A DNA stretch of 64,000 nt from Halioglobus sp. (GCA_028825045.1 JAPKAY010000013.1:1-64000); one strand, 5' to 3'. Shown: positions 44,818 through 54,254, counted from the stretch's first letter. Numbers and translations are program-made. The notes: generated from the letters alone by a model not told the origin.

Positions 44818-46437
44818 TCATTCAAACAAATGCAGCAGCTGCAGTTTTACGATTTTATTCATCGCATTACGCGGTAATTTTTCTATGAATACAACCTGCT
44901 GGGGAACTTTGTAGCGCGCAATTTTTTCCCGGCAATAGGATTGAATTTCCGTTATCAAAGAAACTTCATCAATCGTACCGGACATGTCAGAATGCTCCAG
45001 CACCGCTACAACCCGCTGACCAAGACGATCGTCCTGAATCCCTAGTACAGCCGCATCAGCCACCGATGGATGGCTGCATATCACCCTTTCCACTTCCGCA
45101 GGATATACATTCGAACCCCCGCGGATAATAAGGTCATTCTGTCGTCCTCGAATAAAGAGCTGACCGCGCTCATCCAGGTAGCCAACATCCCCCGTATGAT
45201 ACATACCTTTACTGAGTGCAATTGCGCTCGCTTCGGGCTTATTCCAATAGCCCAGCATGATCGTGTAGATATTTGCGTAGACACCCGTTGTAGCTGGCAT
45301 TACACATATCTCACCCACATCGCAGGCAGGGATAGGTCGATCGCTCTCATCTACCACCTGAACTTGAATTTGATCCACAGCACGGCCACACAGCTCTTCA
45401 AGTGGCGCGCAACCGGGGTCGGTACGCGTCACTATTGTGGGCGCCTCTGTCATACCGTAGGCGACTGTCATTGATTGACCAAACCTATCCTGATACAGGC
45501 GTTGGAATGCTTCAGAAATTCCGGCACCGCCAATATCGGGGCATCCCAGCGTTGCCAGATCCGTCGGCGCAACCAACGGCGATGTCAGTAAATCCTGAAT
45601 CACAGTCGGCACCGACGCGAAGTGCCCTACTCTCTCCTCGCGCACCCATCGGGCAATGTCCTCTGGTTTGAGGCTGTCCATACACACACAACAACTGCCG
45701 TCCTGGAACGCCACCATGGGTGCCAGCACCATCAAGTTCAAAATAGTGAGAGGAAGCATCACCCCCTGGGGGCAGTCTGGCCCGTAACTGCGCTTGTGTA
45801 CTTCGATAGCGCCAGGCAACAGCATATTGTGATGACTGTGAACAGCGCCTTTGGGTCGCCCGGTCGTGCCACTGGTGTAGGCGATTGCAGCGGGTTCGAA
45901 CGAGTCGAGCGCTGGCAGCTTGCACTGCCGGGGCGAGGCGGTGCGCAGCAAGCTATGCCAATCTTTATCAGAAGACGCCGAGTCAACTGTAATTATGTGC
46001 TCAATCGTGGATAAGTTCTTCTGCTGCGGCTCGATCCCCTCGCACCCGGCAGAATCTGTAAGATAAATTCGCGCACCGCTATCTTCAAGAATGAATACTT
46101 TTTCCGGTATTGCGAGAGCGCGGTTGACCCCCACCCAAATCGCGCCTACCCGGGCGCACCCAAGAAGCGCAATAACAATATCCACATCGTTGGGTAAGCA
46201 GGCGGCAACACGATCGTATTGACGCACTCCCAATTCATAGAATACCGCTGCTGCCTGAGCGACCTGCCGTTCCAGTTCGGCGTAGCTGTAGCGGCCACTC
46301 GGGCCGACTAACGCAGTCCTGTTGGGCCCGCGACTTAACGATCGATCGAGTATGGTTCCAATGGTTTGCGGGCCATCGCCCGGGAGTGCCTTCTTGACGA
46401 CTGACTCAATCAAGCCATAGGCAGTGTAATCAAACAT
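44818..46437 (-). CDS. AMP-dependent acyl-CoA synthetase
   Basis: A 539-residue ANL-family ligase. P-loop AIAYTSGTTGRPKGAVHSHHN (split over about residues 185-205), A5 region VAYGMTEAPTIV, TGDVGYLDERGQLFIRGRQNDLIIRGGSNVYPAEVE and the C-terminal lysine in PRNAMNKIVKLQ. It activates a carboxylic acid with ATP and CoA. It follows the thiolase-like gene at 46458 by 20 bp in the same direction. One of three ligases in the window. Confidence 0.92.
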   Translation of the reverse strand: MFDYTAYGLIESVVKKALPGDGPQTIGTILDRSLSRGPNRTALVGPSGRYSYAELERQVAQAAAVFYELGVRQYDRVAACLPNDVDIVIALLGCARVGAIWVGVNRALAIPEKVFILEDSGARIYLTDSAGCEGIEPQQKNLSTIEHIITVDSASSDKDWHSLLRTASPRQCKLPALDSFEPAAIAYTSGTTGRPKGAVHSHHNMLLPGAIEVHKRSYGPDCPQGVMLPLTILNLMVLAPMVAFQDGSCCVCMDSLKPEDIARWVREERVGHFASVPTVIQDLLTSPLVAPTDLATLGCPDIGGAGISEAFQRLYQDRFGQSMTVAYGMTEAPTIVTRTDPGCAPLEELCGRAVDQIQVQVVDESDRPIPACDVGEICVMPATTGVYANIYTIMLGYWNKPEASAIALSKGMYHTGDVGYLDERGQLFIRGRQNDLIIRGGSNVYPAEVERVICSHPSVADAAVLGIQDDRLGQRVVAVLEHSDMSGTIDEVSLITEIQSYCREKIARYKVPQQVVFIEKLPRNAMNKIVKLQLLHLFE

Positions 46438-46457
46438 CGCTCATCGAATACTCGCCG

Positions 46458-47648
46458 TTACGGCGCCGTCAACAGAAGCGCGCTACCAGGAACACCACCG
46501 CCGGAGCTGGCGATAGCAGTTTGCGGACTATTGGGGACCTGCCGGTCCCCTGCCTCGCCCAGCAACTGCACACAAGCTTCATGCAGGAACCCATAACCGT
46601 GTAAACGACCCGCCGAGAGCTGGCCGCCATTCGTATTCATCGGCAGTTCGCCATCGCGAGCGATACGCTGACCGCCTTCAAGAAACGCACCCGCCTCGCC
46701 CACACCACAAAATCCGAGTTTCTCAAGCCAGCACAGTGCGTTAAAACTAAAGCCATCGTAGAGCTGTACCATATCGATATCTTGGGTCTGCAGATCCGTA
46801 CGTGACCACAGCATATCGGCTGCACCTTCGATGCCGGTTAAGTACCGCAAATCACCCTGATCCCAGGAGACGCGCTCAGTATTCGCCGTCCCTACCGCTT
46901 CGAAACCCACCGCGCGACCCCGGCGGCAATCCTTGACCGTGTCCTTGTGGGAAATGATAAACGCCACCGATGCATCGCAAGGTACATCGCAGTCGAACAG
47001 GCTAAGCGGTGTAGACACCATGCGGGCGTTAAGATAATCCTCCATCGTCATGGGATCTTTGTACACTGCGTAGGGAGTGAGTGCAGCATTTTTTCTGCCG
47101 TTTATCGCGATCTGCCCCAATTGCTCCTTCGTGAGACCATAATCGTGCATATAGCGGCTGCAATACATGCCAATCCAGTTAGCTGCAGACGCAGCGCCGT
47201 AGGGAATACGCCACTCCATACCACCGGACAATCGTCCGCCACCCCCTGAGTGACGTATCTGCCCGGTGCGCTGCAGTTGCACATAGGTCGCCTCCCAAAC
47301 AGTACGAAAACACAACACGTGACGACACAGCCCCGTTGCCACAGCCATCATCGCCGCCACGATCGAGCCCAACTGCCCCGCCTGCTCCAGGCCGCTGTTG
47401 TGCCAGTTAGGTTTCAGTCGCAACGTATCCATGAGGTCGTGCGCACCCGCACCACTGAAGCCTCCAGCACCTGGCACCATGCCCGGATAGGTGCATACAC
47501 CATCAATATCCTCTCGGGTAAGACCCGCATCGGCCATCGCTGCCAGTGACGCGTCAACAGTCAACGCCATTGGGTCACGCATCAGGCGTCGGCCTACCTC
47601 GGACATACCCATGCCGGTAACGGCTGCACTGTGCTCGAACTTTTCCAC
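46458..47648 (-). CDS. thiolase-fold protein without catalytic cysteine, Ltp2-like aldolase candidate
   Basis: A 396-residue thiolase-fold protein. The site of the thiolase nucleophile reads WHNSGLEQAGQLGS (82-95) with no cysteine, and the usual GHPxGATG loop is replaced by SAGRLHGYGFLHEA (345-358). This is the pattern of Ltp2, the steroid retro-aldolase, where two tyrosines act; here Tyr297 (QLYDGFSF) and Tyr352 (HGYGF) are at similar places. It starts with GTG overlapping the stop of a DUF35 gene by 1 bp, matching the Ltp2-DUF35 partnership. Likely cleaves a 3-hydroxyacyl-CoA with a branched or ring-attached chain. Confidence 0.85.
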   Translation of the reverse strand: MEKFEHSAAVTGMGMSEVGRRLMRDPMALTVDASLAAMADAGLTREDIDGVCTYPGMVPGAGGFSGAGAHDLMDTLRLKPNWHNSGLEQAGQLGSIVAAMMAVATGLCRHVLCFRTVWEATYVQLQRTGQIRHSGGGGRLSGGMEWRIPYGAASAANWIGMYCSRYMHDYGLTKEQLGQIAINGRKNAALTPYAVYKDPMTMEDYLNARMVSTPLSLFDCDVPCDASVAFIISHKDTVKDCRRGRAVGFEAVGTANTERVSWDQGDLRYLTGIEGAADMLWSRTDLQTQDIDMVQLYDGFSFNALCWLEKLGFCGVGEAGAFLEGGQRIARDGELPMNTNGGQLSAGRLHGYGFLHEACVQLLGEAGDRQVPNSPQTAIASSGGGVPGSALLLTAP

Positions 47649-48088
47649 TAGCGCTCTCCCGACGGGGAATCTATTGCAGTAGCCAGTGGGCGAAACACGG
47701 GCAGAAACACATCCTCATACTCTTCAAATTCAACCTCAAGAGACATCCCGATGCTCAAATCCGATTCATCGCACCTCACTATATTGGTCGTCAGGCGAAC
47801 ACTTCCCTGTTCCTCGATCTCCACAATACCCACCACATAGGGCGGCTCCATGGAGGGTATCCACATTTGGTGGTTCACTGTCACGGCAGCCAGAGTCGCT
47901 CGGCCCGATACGGCCACCACCTCCTGCTCCATAGAAAGGCAATTGTTACACACAGGTACAGGCGGGTGAATATAGTTCTGGCAGGCAGTGCAGCGTACAA
48001 AACGCAGCTTTCCGTCGGCGCCGGATGTCCAAAAAAAACGATTGCTGTCCGTCAGCATCGGTAGTGGGCGTTTCATAACTTTGCTCAC
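47648..48088 (-). CDS. DUF35 zinc-ribbon/OB-fold protein, partner of the Ltp2-like aldolase
   Basis: A 146-residue acyl-CoA-binding accessory protein: zinc ribbon CTACQNYIHPPVPVCNNC (about residues 34-51) and an OB-fold with YVVGIVEIEEQGSVRLTTN. Such proteins (ChsH2 C-terminal domain, PhlB) hold CoA substrates and bind thiolase-fold enzymes. I start it at the GTG at 48088, after AGGGAT; an ATG four codons in (48076) is an alternative. It overlaps the aldolase-like gene by 1 bp (TAGTG). Confidence 0.86.
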   Translation of the reverse strand: MSKVMKRPLPMLTDSNRFFWTSGADGKLRFVRCTACQNYIHPPVPVCNNCLSMEQEVVAVSGRATLAAVTVNHQMWIPSMEPPYVVGIVEIEEQGSVRLTTNIVRCDESDLSIGMSLEVEFEEYEDVFLPVFRPLATAIDSPSGER

Positions 48089-48117
48089 AAAGGATCCCTG
48101 TTTTCAGTGATTGGACG

Positions 48118-48948
48118 CTATTGATCCGGCATCATCGCAGCGGCATCAATAGATCCGTTGAGCACTCCGGAACAAGCGCCCCCATCGGTGTAGATGTTTT
48201 CACCGCTTATATAACTGGCTGCATCGCTGTTCAGGAATGCCAGCGGCCAGGCCTGCTCCGGAGCAGTGGAGTTGCGGCCAATAGGTTTAGGGTAACGTTC
48301 GAAAAATGCGGCACCGGTTTGCTCGATGAATGCAGGCATCATGGCGGTATCGGTAGGCCCGGGCGCTATGCAATTTACCCTTACGCCGGTATCCGTGGTG
48401 ATCGTGCCTCCGGCGCGTAAGGTGAAGACAATACTGCACATCTTCGAGAATGAATAAGATTCAAACCAGTCTTCTTTTTCATTTTTGATCACCCAAGCCT
48501 GAGCCTGGTCAAAATCAGTAATTTCCAGAAAAGGTTGGAGTTGCTCGCCAAAGAAGGAATACCCCATACCCGCTCCTGAGGACACACTCGCGATCGCGTC
48601 GCCTCGCTGCAGATGCGGTATCAGCAGATTGATCATGTGTCGCTGGCTGATAAAGTTTACCGTCACAACGTCGACCGCCGAAAACTTTCCACCCGGCAAT
48701 CCGGCGCAGTAAAACAAATTATGCACTCGCGATGTCGTTACCTCACTAACGGCCTGCGCAATCGCACCACTGTCACGCAGATCAACTTCGAGAAAACGAG
48801 CGAAGTCATAGCGCGGAGGCTGCACATCGATCGCCACAACTTCAGCGCCCAGGCTGTGCACAAGGTGAGCTGTTGCCTCACCCATTCCGGAGCTAGCCCC
48901 GGTGATGACCACCCGCTTGCCCTCGTAATTGAACAGATTTTTTAACAC
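48118..48948 (-). CDS. SDR, 3-alpha-hydroxysteroid-dehydrogenase-like
   Basis: A 276-residue SDR: VVITGASSGMGEATAHL at the N-terminus, a serine in SVSSGAGMGYS, and the catalytic tyrosine/lysine in SYSFSKMCS. The long insert between serine and tyrosine (about 45 residues) and the NIYTDGGACSG ending recall 3-alpha-hydroxysteroid dehydrogenase/carbonyl reductase. I use the GTG at 48948, 6 nt after AAGGAG; an ATG at 49032 lies too far upstream and adds a cysteine-rich stretch. One copy of the 16-bp palindrome lies 77 bp upstream. First gene of the minus-strand series running down to 42261. Confidence 0.85.
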   Translation of the reverse strand: MLKNLFNYEGKRVVITGASSGMGEATAHLVHSLGAEVVAIDVQPPRYDFARFLEVDLRDSGAIAQAVSEVTTSRVHNLFYCAGLPGGKFSAVDVVTVNFISQRHMINLLIPHLQRGDAIASVSSGAGMGYSFFGEQLQPFLEITDFDQAQAWVIKNEKEDWFESYSFSKMCSIVFTLRAGGTITTDTGVRVNCIAPGPTDTAMMPAFIEQTGAAFFERYPKPIGRNSTAPEQAWPLAFLNSDAASYISGENIYTDGGACSGVLNGSIDAAAMMPDQ

Positions 48949-49024
48949 CGGATTCTCCTTATTCTTGAGAGGCGCTATACAGCAGACCAGAATCTTGCGA
49001 TGCGCGCCAGTGTAGCATTTTTTG

Positions 49025-49040
49025 TCAGACACCTGACTTG
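49025..49040. promoter_or_regulatory. recurring 16-bp palindrome, site 6
   Basis: TCAGACA-CC-TGACTTG on the plus strand: 11 of 14 half-site positions match. It lies between the divergent SDR (77 bp) and ACAD (139 bp) genes. The area has two overlapping inverted repeats (GTCAG/CTGAC and TGACT/AGTCA), so the exact bound site is unclear. Confidence 0.5.
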
Positions 49041-49178
49041 TTTAGTCAGTATATTTCTGCCATTCTTTCCCTGGCAGGTCATTCTGAAGTTAATTTGTTT
49101 TGCCCCACGCCACGACACACTCCGATGAAAAAAACACAGCGATAACATTATCACGCTGCCAGTTTCGGGAGGACCGAC

Positions 49179-50324
49179 TTGGAATTTGACTGGTCACAAG
49201 AAGATATCCAACATCGACGCGATGTGCAGGCGTTTCTCAAAGAAGAGCTTCCCGACAACTGGGAAGAGATGTCGCAACATGGGCCTGGAGGCGATTCACA
49301 AGCGCAATTCAGCCGTCACTTCTGCAGCCGCATGGCGGAGCGAGGATGGCTGACCCAACATTGGCCGAGTGAATACGGTGGCAGAGATTGCGAACCCTGG
49401 CGACACTCTATCGTAGGCGAGGAAATGTGGTCCGTCGGCGAGCCTCGGGGCTCCCAATACATGAATGTAAACTGGATTGGGCCGGCCATCATGAACTACG
49501 GCAGCGAGCAGCAAAAAGCGCTGCACCTGCCCAAAATATCCACAGGCCAAGTCCTGTGGTGCCAGGGTTTCTCAGAGCCGGAGGCCGGCTCCGATCTGGT
49601 CGCGCTTCGCACTCGCGCCGAAAAGATTGATAATCAGTACGTCATCAATGGCTCCAAAATCTGGACGTCTTACTGTAATCACGCTGACTTTATATTCCTG
49701 CTGGTACGCACGGACCCCTCGAGCAGCCGCCACCGGGGCATCTCGGTACTGCTGGTACCCATGGACACAGAGGGTATCGAGGTCCGCGAAATCCCTTCAG
49801 TGGTAGGCGAACGATATTTCCATGAGGTATTTTTTACCGATGTTACCGTGCCTACCGATGTTCTCCTGGGAGAAGCAAACAACGGCTGGAATGTCGTGAA
49901 CTACGCGTTGCAGTTTGAACGCATAGGCGCGGCGCGCTATGCCCGGGCCGCAGTCACCCTGGACAAACTCGCCGAGCTTGCCAGAGAACGCGGCATGCTG
50001 GAGGACCCCATTGTGGTAGACCGCCTAGGTGAGGCCCGTGCGCTGTGCGAGGCCGCCCGCGTATTGGTGTATAAAGTCATTGATATCCGCGCCAAAGGTC
50101 TCCCGCCAACCGCCGATACTCAACTTGCCCGTGTGCTGAGCACTACCTGCGACAATGCCATCGGCCGACTGGCACTGGAAATCTTCGGGCAGGAGTCTCG
50201 CGAATATGCCTCCTTCGCCGATACCAACTTTCGTATGGCCATGACCGCGGGTATTGCCGTGGGTGCGACAGAGGTGCAACTCAACCTGATTGCCTCCCGC
50301 TTCCTTGAATTGCCTAAGGAATAA
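49179..50324 (+). CDS. acyl-CoA dehydrogenase
   Basis: A 381-residue ACAD: WCQGFSEPEAGSDLVALRTRA is the FAD/substrate motif and INGSKIWTSYCNHAD follows; the C-terminus is AVGATEVQLNLIASRFLELP, without the EGT glutamate. TTG start at 49179, 6 nt after GGGAGG. First of eight plus-strand genes (to 57904). Two short ACADs follow, so it may be the FAD-contact-bearing subunit of a mixed complex. Confidence 0.92.
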   Translation: MEFDWSQEDIQHRRDVQAFLKEELPDNWEEMSQHGPGGDSQAQFSRHFCSRMAERGWLTQHWPSEYGGRDCEPWRHSIVGEEMWSVGEPRGSQYMNVNWIGPAIMNYGSEQQKALHLPKISTGQVLWCQGFSEPEAGSDLVALRTRAEKIDNQYVINGSKIWTSYCNHADFIFLLVRTDPSSSRHRGISVLLVPMDTEGIEVREIPSVVGERYFHEVFFTDVTVPTDVLLGEANNGWNVVNYALQFERIGAARYARAAVTLDKLAELARERGMLEDPIVVDRLGEARALCEAARVLVYKVIDIRAKGLPPTADTQLARVLSTTCDNAIGRLALEIFGQESREYASFADTNFRMAMTAGIAVGATEVQLNLIASRFLELPKE

Positions 50325-50333
50325 GGCTCTCCC

Positions 50334-51305
50334 ATGAACTTTGAATTGAACGAAGATCAACAAGCCATTACGGAGTCGGTGGATCGACTGCTTGCACAAC
50401 ATGCTGGGGCCACGCGGACCATCGAACTGAACGGGCATGGAATGTATGACGACGCGTTGCACCAATTATTGGATGAGTCGGGTTTTAGTACTATCGCCAG
50501 AGACCTCGCCTCCGAAGATGGCCCAGCCGGTTTAGAGGCTGCATTAATCGTCGAAGCCGTCGCCAGGGCCGGTGGCGTCGTCGCCTGCGCCGCGCAAATG
50601 CTAGTGGCGCCGGCCGTTCAGGAAGCTGCGATAACCGGACCAATTACCCTGTGCACGCTGGACGACCTCAAAAAACCTGTTCCTCTGCGGTTCGGAGCGC
50701 ATGCAAAAACTCTGCTGGTACTGGGCATTAGAGACGTCCACGTGATCCCTTTAACACCTGAAGACCTAAAGCCGGTGCGCAGCAGCTTCGGCTACCCCAT
50801 GGGACGATTGGCTAAGGCCGATCGTTTTGCCGACCTCAATGCTGCGGGAAATTGCCTTGGACCCAATGCAGCCCTGGCGATGGCAAACTGGTGGCGGCTG
50901 TCCCTGGCGGTTGAAGCGGTAGGGACGATGGACGCGGCGCTTACGCATACTGTAGGGTATTTGAAACAACGCCGGCAATTTGGCCGCAGTATAGGGTCTT
51001 TCCAGGCCATTCAACATCGGCTGTCTTTGTGCGCGATTGGGGTCGAAGCAAGTCGCTGGTTAGTGCGGGAAGCAGCCTATCACGGCGCACCAACTGAAGC
51101 GGTCGCCGCAGCGGCTGCTTTCACTCTGGAAACGGCAGATCAGGTGTTCACAGAAACACACCAGATGTCCGGCGCGATCGGTTTTACCTGTGAGTTTGAC
51201 CTTCACGTGTGGAGCATGAGACTGCTGGCGTTAAGACAGGAACTTGGCGGTGTCGGCGGCGCTCGACGTGCGCTAGTCGAAGCACGCTGGGGCAATCAGC
51301 CCTGA
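50334..51305 (+). CDS. acyl-CoA dehydrogenase, short subunit
   Basis: A 323-residue ACAD with a shortened middle domain: it has the N-terminal helices (LLDESGFSTIARDLA) and the C-terminal four-helix bundle (VGYLKQRRQFGRSIGSFQAIQHRL, SGAIGFTCEFDLHVWSMR) but no TEPxAGSD segment. This is the pattern of alpha subunits in ChsE-like heterotetramers. Its stop overlaps the start of the next short ACAD by 1 bp (TGATG). Confidence 0.88.
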   Translation: MNFELNEDQQAITESVDRLLAQHAGATRTIELNGHGMYDDALHQLLDESGFSTIARDLASEDGPAGLEAALIVEAVARAGGVVACAAQMLVAPAVQEAAITGPITLCTLDDLKKPVPLRFGAHAKTLLVLGIRDVHVIPLTPEDLKPVRSSFGYPMGRLAKADRFADLNAAGNCLGPNAALAMANWWRLSLAVEAVGTMDAALTHTVGYLKQRRQFGRSIGSFQAIQHRLSLCAIGVEASRWLVREAAYHGAPTEAVAAAAAFTLETADQVFTETHQMSGAIGFTCEFDLHVWSMRLLALRQELGGVGGARRALVEARWGNQP

Positions 51306-52285
51306 TGAGTCTCTCCCTGGACCTGAACTTCAGCGAAAATCAGGACGCGATCCGGTCTGCCGTCGACCGCTTTTGCGAGCAGCATGACGCAGAACGTATT
51401 GCCAGACAGTCTGGTGAACCTTTTCCAAGAGACCTGTGGCACCAATTGGCAGAGCTGGGTGTATTCTCCCCTGCTGCACCCGGGAACGCCGAGGCGGGTG
51501 GCGCGCTAGAGGTCTGCGCTATCACTGAACGGTTGGGCCATCATGTTTTTCCCGGACCGATTGCATCGACGTTCCTGGCGATACAAGTTCTTGATTTTGA
51601 CGAAGCCTCCTCAGTGATCGACGGCCGGTCGCTGGTTTCAGTGAGCAATGCTGGGAGCACTCTGCTCCCCTATGGCACGGAAGCGCAATTGTTTCTGGTA
51701 GTGGACAATAACTCTGTTGCCCGAGCCCACACACCACAGAAGGTGGAACCAGTATCTACCCTGGGAGGCGAAATCTGGGGACGCGCAACCTTACGCGTCG
51801 ATCAACCCATGGCGGGAGCTGACCGGGGACTGCTGCTTGCCAATATCTGCGCAGCGGCATATCTGACCGGTGCCGCCTGGCATTTGATTCACCGCGCTAG
51901 TGAACACGCTGCTATCCGCAAACAATTTGGCAAAACATTGGGAGAATTTCAGGCGGTCTCGCACCCGCTGGCTGATGCGGCTATTGGGATATCATCGGCT
52001 CAAGTTTTGACGCGGGCGGCAGCCTCCTACTACGATGAGGCTGAAATAGAGGATAGCGCGGCAATGCAAAAAGCGCGCTGCCAGGCCGCAGGTGCGCTTA
52101 TCGCGGCGCGACGCGCCAGCCTGCAGGCTGCTTTCACTTGTCACCAGGTATTTGCAGGGATAGGGATCACCTTAGAGGGTCCGGTGTTTCATTTCTCACG
52201 GCGAATAAGGCAGCTTGCGTCCACACCACCCACTGGCGTCAGAGAACAGGAACTCCTGCTCGCAGACGCAGGTTTAGGAGCTTAA
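51305..52285 (+). CDS. acyl-CoA dehydrogenase, short subunit
   Basis: A 326-residue short ACAD similar in plan to the preceding gene: HQLAELGVFSPAAPG at the N-terminus, EHAAIRKQFGKTLGEFQAVSHPLAD in the third domain and FAGIGITLEGPVFHFSRR at the end; the beta-domain motif is missing. The ATG at 51305 is coupled to the previous stop. Two tandem short ACADs after one long ACAD is unusual: either two alternative partners for one beta subunit or a three-subunit complex. Confidence 0.87.
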   Translation: MSLSLDLNFSENQDAIRSAVDRFCEQHDAERIARQSGEPFPRDLWHQLAELGVFSPAAPGNAEAGGALEVCAITERLGHHVFPGPIASTFLAIQVLDFDEASSVIDGRSLVSVSNAGSTLLPYGTEAQLFLVVDNNSVARAHTPQKVEPVSTLGGEIWGRATLRVDQPMAGADRGLLLANICAAAYLTGAAWHLIHRASEHAAIRKQFGKTLGEFQAVSHPLADAAIGISSAQVLTRAAASYYDEAEIEDSAAMQKARCQAAGALIAARRASLQAAFTCHQVFAGIGITLEGPVFHFSRRIRQLASTPPTGVREQELLLADAGLGA

Positions 52286-52289
52286 GAAA

Positions 52290-53123
52290 ATGGCAACCAT
52301 CGACGTGAATCAACCCATGATTGGTGTGCGGTATGAAAAATCTAATGGTATTGCCACCATCACCATTGACCGCACCGAACGCGGCAACTCCTTGACCCCC
52401 GGTATGCAAGCGGTATTCAAGGCGATCTGGAGTGATGTACGCGATAACCCCAAAGTACTCGTTGCGATAATCAACGCTGCGGGCGAACGACATTTTTGCA
52501 CTGGCTTTGACGTCGCTGAGGCAGATAGCGACAGCGCCGCTGATGAAGTATTCGTGGACAAGCCTTTCAGAGAGTCCGTGTTCTGGTCACCCTACCAGAA
52601 CGATGTTTGGAAACCGGTCATCTGTGTTGTAAATGGTACATGCGTCGGGGGCGGACATCATTTTGTAGTGGATTCAGATATCGTGATAGCCTCGCGAAAT
52701 GCAAAATTTCTCGATTCACATGTGAATGTAGGTATGGTCGGCGCAATAGAGAATATTGGTCTGGCAAAACGTTTACCACTGGGGACTGCCCTGCGTATGA
52801 CGCTCATGGGGAACAGTTATCACCTGTCCAGCGAGCGTGCCCACCAACTGGGATTAGTGGATGAATTGATGGAAACGCCCGAAGAGGCGCAGGAGATGGC
52901 GCGGGAGATGGCGACACAGATGCTAAAAAATTCGCCGCAGGCAATGGCCTTGTCCAAACGCGCGATATGGGCGTCGCTCGATCAGGGTTATGAGCAATCG
53001 CTGGAAACAGGCTGGGGGCTGCTGCGCTCCCACTGGACGCACCCCGACTTTGAGGAAGGCCCCACGGCCTTTGGCGAGAAACGCGATCCGGTATGGAACC
53101 CTGACCCCGATGCCAAAACGTAG
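52290..53123 (+). CDS. enoyl-CoA hydratase/isomerase family protein
   Basis: A 277-residue crotonase: AAGERHFCTGFDVAEAD and CVVNGTCVGGGHHFVVDSDIVIA form the oxyanion hole, SHVNVGMVGAIENIGLAKRL the catalytic loop. The FCTGFD variant (T, F for the usual A, G, G/D) and GGHHF are atypical. AGGAG inside the end of the previous gene serves as ribosome binding site. It sits between ACAD genes in the 49179-57904 unit. Confidence 0.9.
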   Translation: MATIDVNQPMIGVRYEKSNGIATITIDRTERGNSLTPGMQAVFKAIWSDVRDNPKVLVAIINAAGERHFCTGFDVAEADSDSAADEVFVDKPFRESVFWSPYQNDVWKPVICVVNGTCVGGGHHFVVDSDIVIASRNAKFLDSHVNVGMVGAIENIGLAKRLPLGTALRMTLMGNSYHLSSERAHQLGLVDELMETPEEAQEMAREMATQMLKNSPQAMALSKRAIWASLDQGYEQSLETGWGLLRSHWTHPDFEEGPTAFGEKRDPVWNPDPDAKT

Positions 53124-53132
53124 CGCGACTCT

Positions 53133-54254
53133 GTGAACCTCACTTTCTCCAGGGACGAGTTAGCCTTCCAGGCAGAAGTACAAGAATTCCTGCAAGACTA
53201 TAAAGATCTGGACGGCTTCTACTGTCAGGGCCACAGATGGCCCCAGGTTCGCGCCCTCTTCTCTGCGATGGGGGAGAAAAACTGGCTGGCACTGAACTGG
53301 CCGAAAGCGTTCGGCGGCATGGCCAAAGGGCCGGTATACGAATTTATTCTGTGGAATGAAGTTGCATATGCCCGAGCGGCAAGGAACCCGCTGGGTGCTG
53401 GCATTGTCGCCCAGACATTGATTCGACATGGCACGCCGCAACAACAGGAGAACTGGCTAGCGAGAATTCGTGTCGGAGAAATTCACTTCTCACTGTGTTA
53501 TTCCGAACCGGAAGCAGGTTCCGACCTGGCCGGCCTGAGGTTACGCGCAGACAAAAATCCCAAAGGAAAGCACTACCAACTCAACGGTCAAAAGTGCTGG
53601 CAGTCTTATGCCCAAAATATGGATTTTCTTTGGGTTCTGGCCCGCACTGGCACTCAGCAGAGCCGCGGACGCGGTCTCAGCCTTTTTATTTGCGACAGAA
53701 TAGCAGCGGGTGTCACTGTCTCCGGGCTTCCCACGCTTGATGGTGACCAGTTAAACGAAGTGTATTTTGATAAAGTAGAAGTCCCCCGGGAACATCGGGT
53801 GGGTGAAGAGAATGGCGCGTGGACCCTAATAGGCGAAGCACTGGCGGATGAACGCCACATTCAGTTTCCTCCCGGGCGTGTGCGTCGTGATTTGGAAGAA
53901 ATGGTAGCGTGGCTGAATGACAATGGCCTAAGTAGTGAGCCCGTCATTCGTCAACGTATTGCAGAACTCACCGCGCAAGTGATGGAGACCCAGATGATGG
54001 GCCTGAAAGTTTTGGAAGCGATGTCCAATGGCAAGGACGCAACGGTAGATGCGGCGATGAATAAAATCATCCATACCGTCACCTGCCAGGAAATCGTGCG
54101 CACTGTGCTGGACTTCGGTGGGCCTGAGGCACTGGTCAACGGGGCAGGCCCGGAACTGATCTGGCGACAGAGTTTGACCGAGACAATCGGCGGCGGTACC
54201 TCAGAAATCATGCGCAGCGTAGTGTCACGACAGCTGTTGGGATTGGGGAGCTAG
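53133..54254 (+). CDS. acyl-CoA dehydrogenase
   Basis: A 373-residue ACAD: LCYSEPEAGSDLAGLRLRAD (FAD/substrate motif), NGQKCWQSYAQNMDF, and at the end SLTETIGGGTSEIMRSVVSRQLLGLG, again GGT in place of EGT. It begins with GTG at 53133, 9 bp after the crotonase stop; no good ribosome binding site is visible, so translation may be coupled to the gene before it. Confidence 0.9.
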   Translation: MNLTFSRDELAFQAEVQEFLQDYKDLDGFYCQGHRWPQVRALFSAMGEKNWLALNWPKAFGGMAKGPVYEFILWNEVAYARAARNPLGAGIVAQTLIRHGTPQQQENWLARIRVGEIHFSLCYSEPEAGSDLAGLRLRADKNPKGKHYQLNGQKCWQSYAQNMDFLWVLARTGTQQSRGRGLSLFICDRIAAGVTVSGLPTLDGDQLNEVYFDKVEVPREHRVGEENGAWTLIGEALADERHIQFPPGRVRRDLEEMVAWLNDNGLSSEPVIRQRIAELTAQVMETQMMGLKVLEAMSNGKDATVDAAMNKIIHTVTCQEIVRTVLDFGGPEALVNGAGPELIWRQSLTETIGGGTSEIMRSVVSRQLLGLGS

